64,000 bases of DNA, from positions 62,001 to 126,000 of the forward strand of contig JAHDVK010000001.1 of the NCBI GenBank assembly GCA_023384675.1. The letters are read 5' to 3'. The position numbers and the translations under genes were made by a program. Of the stretch, positions 63,584-64,000 are shown one piece after another. How positions within the stretch are numbered: the stretch's first letter is position 1; each line of letters starts with the position of its first letter. The notes beneath the pieces were generated by a model. That model was given only the letters and a program-made list of their open reading frames with translations. It did no database searches and was not told the DNA's origin. The stretch is from Bryobacteraceae bacterium. Lineage in GTDB: Bacteria; Acidobacteriota; Terriglobia; Bryobacterales; Bryobacteraceae.

Positions 63584-64000
<417 letters not shown>

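Overview
This is a high-GC bacterial chromosome segment, most likely from an Acidobacteriota member of the Bryobacterales/Solibacter type. The clues are an Oar-like TonB-dependent receptor with an N-terminal carboxypeptidase-regulatory domain, a membrane-anchored winged-helix regulator beside it, a DUF1501/DUF1549 pair, acidobacterial-style VWA proteins, DUF1593, DUF1080, a DUF4038 glycosidase and many Tat-exported enzymes. Genes are dense and no gene-free stretch exceeds about 260 bases. I see no insertion sequence, prophage, CRISPR array or rRNA, and one tRNA.

Layout. 1-7409: a sugar-use locus. A minus-strand operon carries split transketolase, FGGY kinase, SorC-type regulator and a FucI-like isomerase that runs off the left edge. 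A DUF1593 protein and a divergent sugar permease follow. The operon and the permease share one promoter/operator design (TTGACA, 17-nt spacer, -10, then an inverted repeat of TGCA-type half-sites with an 8-nt gap), so they look like one regulon. 7417-14576: a self-contained efflux operon (TetR, TolC-like, HlyD-like, two ABC ATPases, two ABC-2 permeases) with a TetR-type operator over the repressor start codon. 14629-19223: housekeeping genes (purU directly behind tRNA-Leu(CAA), an ACT protein, an aldo/keto reductase, an M23 peptidase, HSP15). 19306-25503: a MoxR-DUF58-VWA operon whose last gene is a 1425-residue fusion with three VWA-like regions. 25589-28206: a small membrane protein, then NfeD, SPFH and CYTH genes, the CYTH gene apparently using a non-standard start. 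28333-34208: a Tat-exported Gfo/Idh/MocA protein, a methyltransferase with a signal peptide, a ribosomal-S1-type protein, a histidine kinase and a receiver-less winged-helix protein. 34359-37625: the DUF1501/DUF1549 pair. 37702-43305: a beta-barrel protein, the membrane winged-helix regulator and the TonB-dependent receptor. 43368-49468: two more Tat-exported Gfo/Idh/MocA proteins, a DUF4038 glycosidase, DUF2490 and a DUF1080 lipoprotein, pointing to glycoside processing outside the cytoplasm. 49508-54480: rseP-dxr, two hydroxyacid dehydrogenases and a small HTH protein. 54664-64000: a PLP gamma-lyase, a VWA protein with an acidic tail, a Tat-exported flavoprotein, an unknown protein, an amidohydrolase, a sulfatase, a B12-type radical SAM protein, and atpC/atpD running off the right edge.

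The parts I consider most worth following are the sugar regulon and its substrate, the CYTH start, the tRNA-Leu/purU junction, the triple-VWA fusion, the exported methyltransferase, the interlocked inverted repeats ahead of dxr, and the Tat-exported dehydrogenase plus DUF1080 set. All functional calls rest on reading motifs and context; no database search was run.
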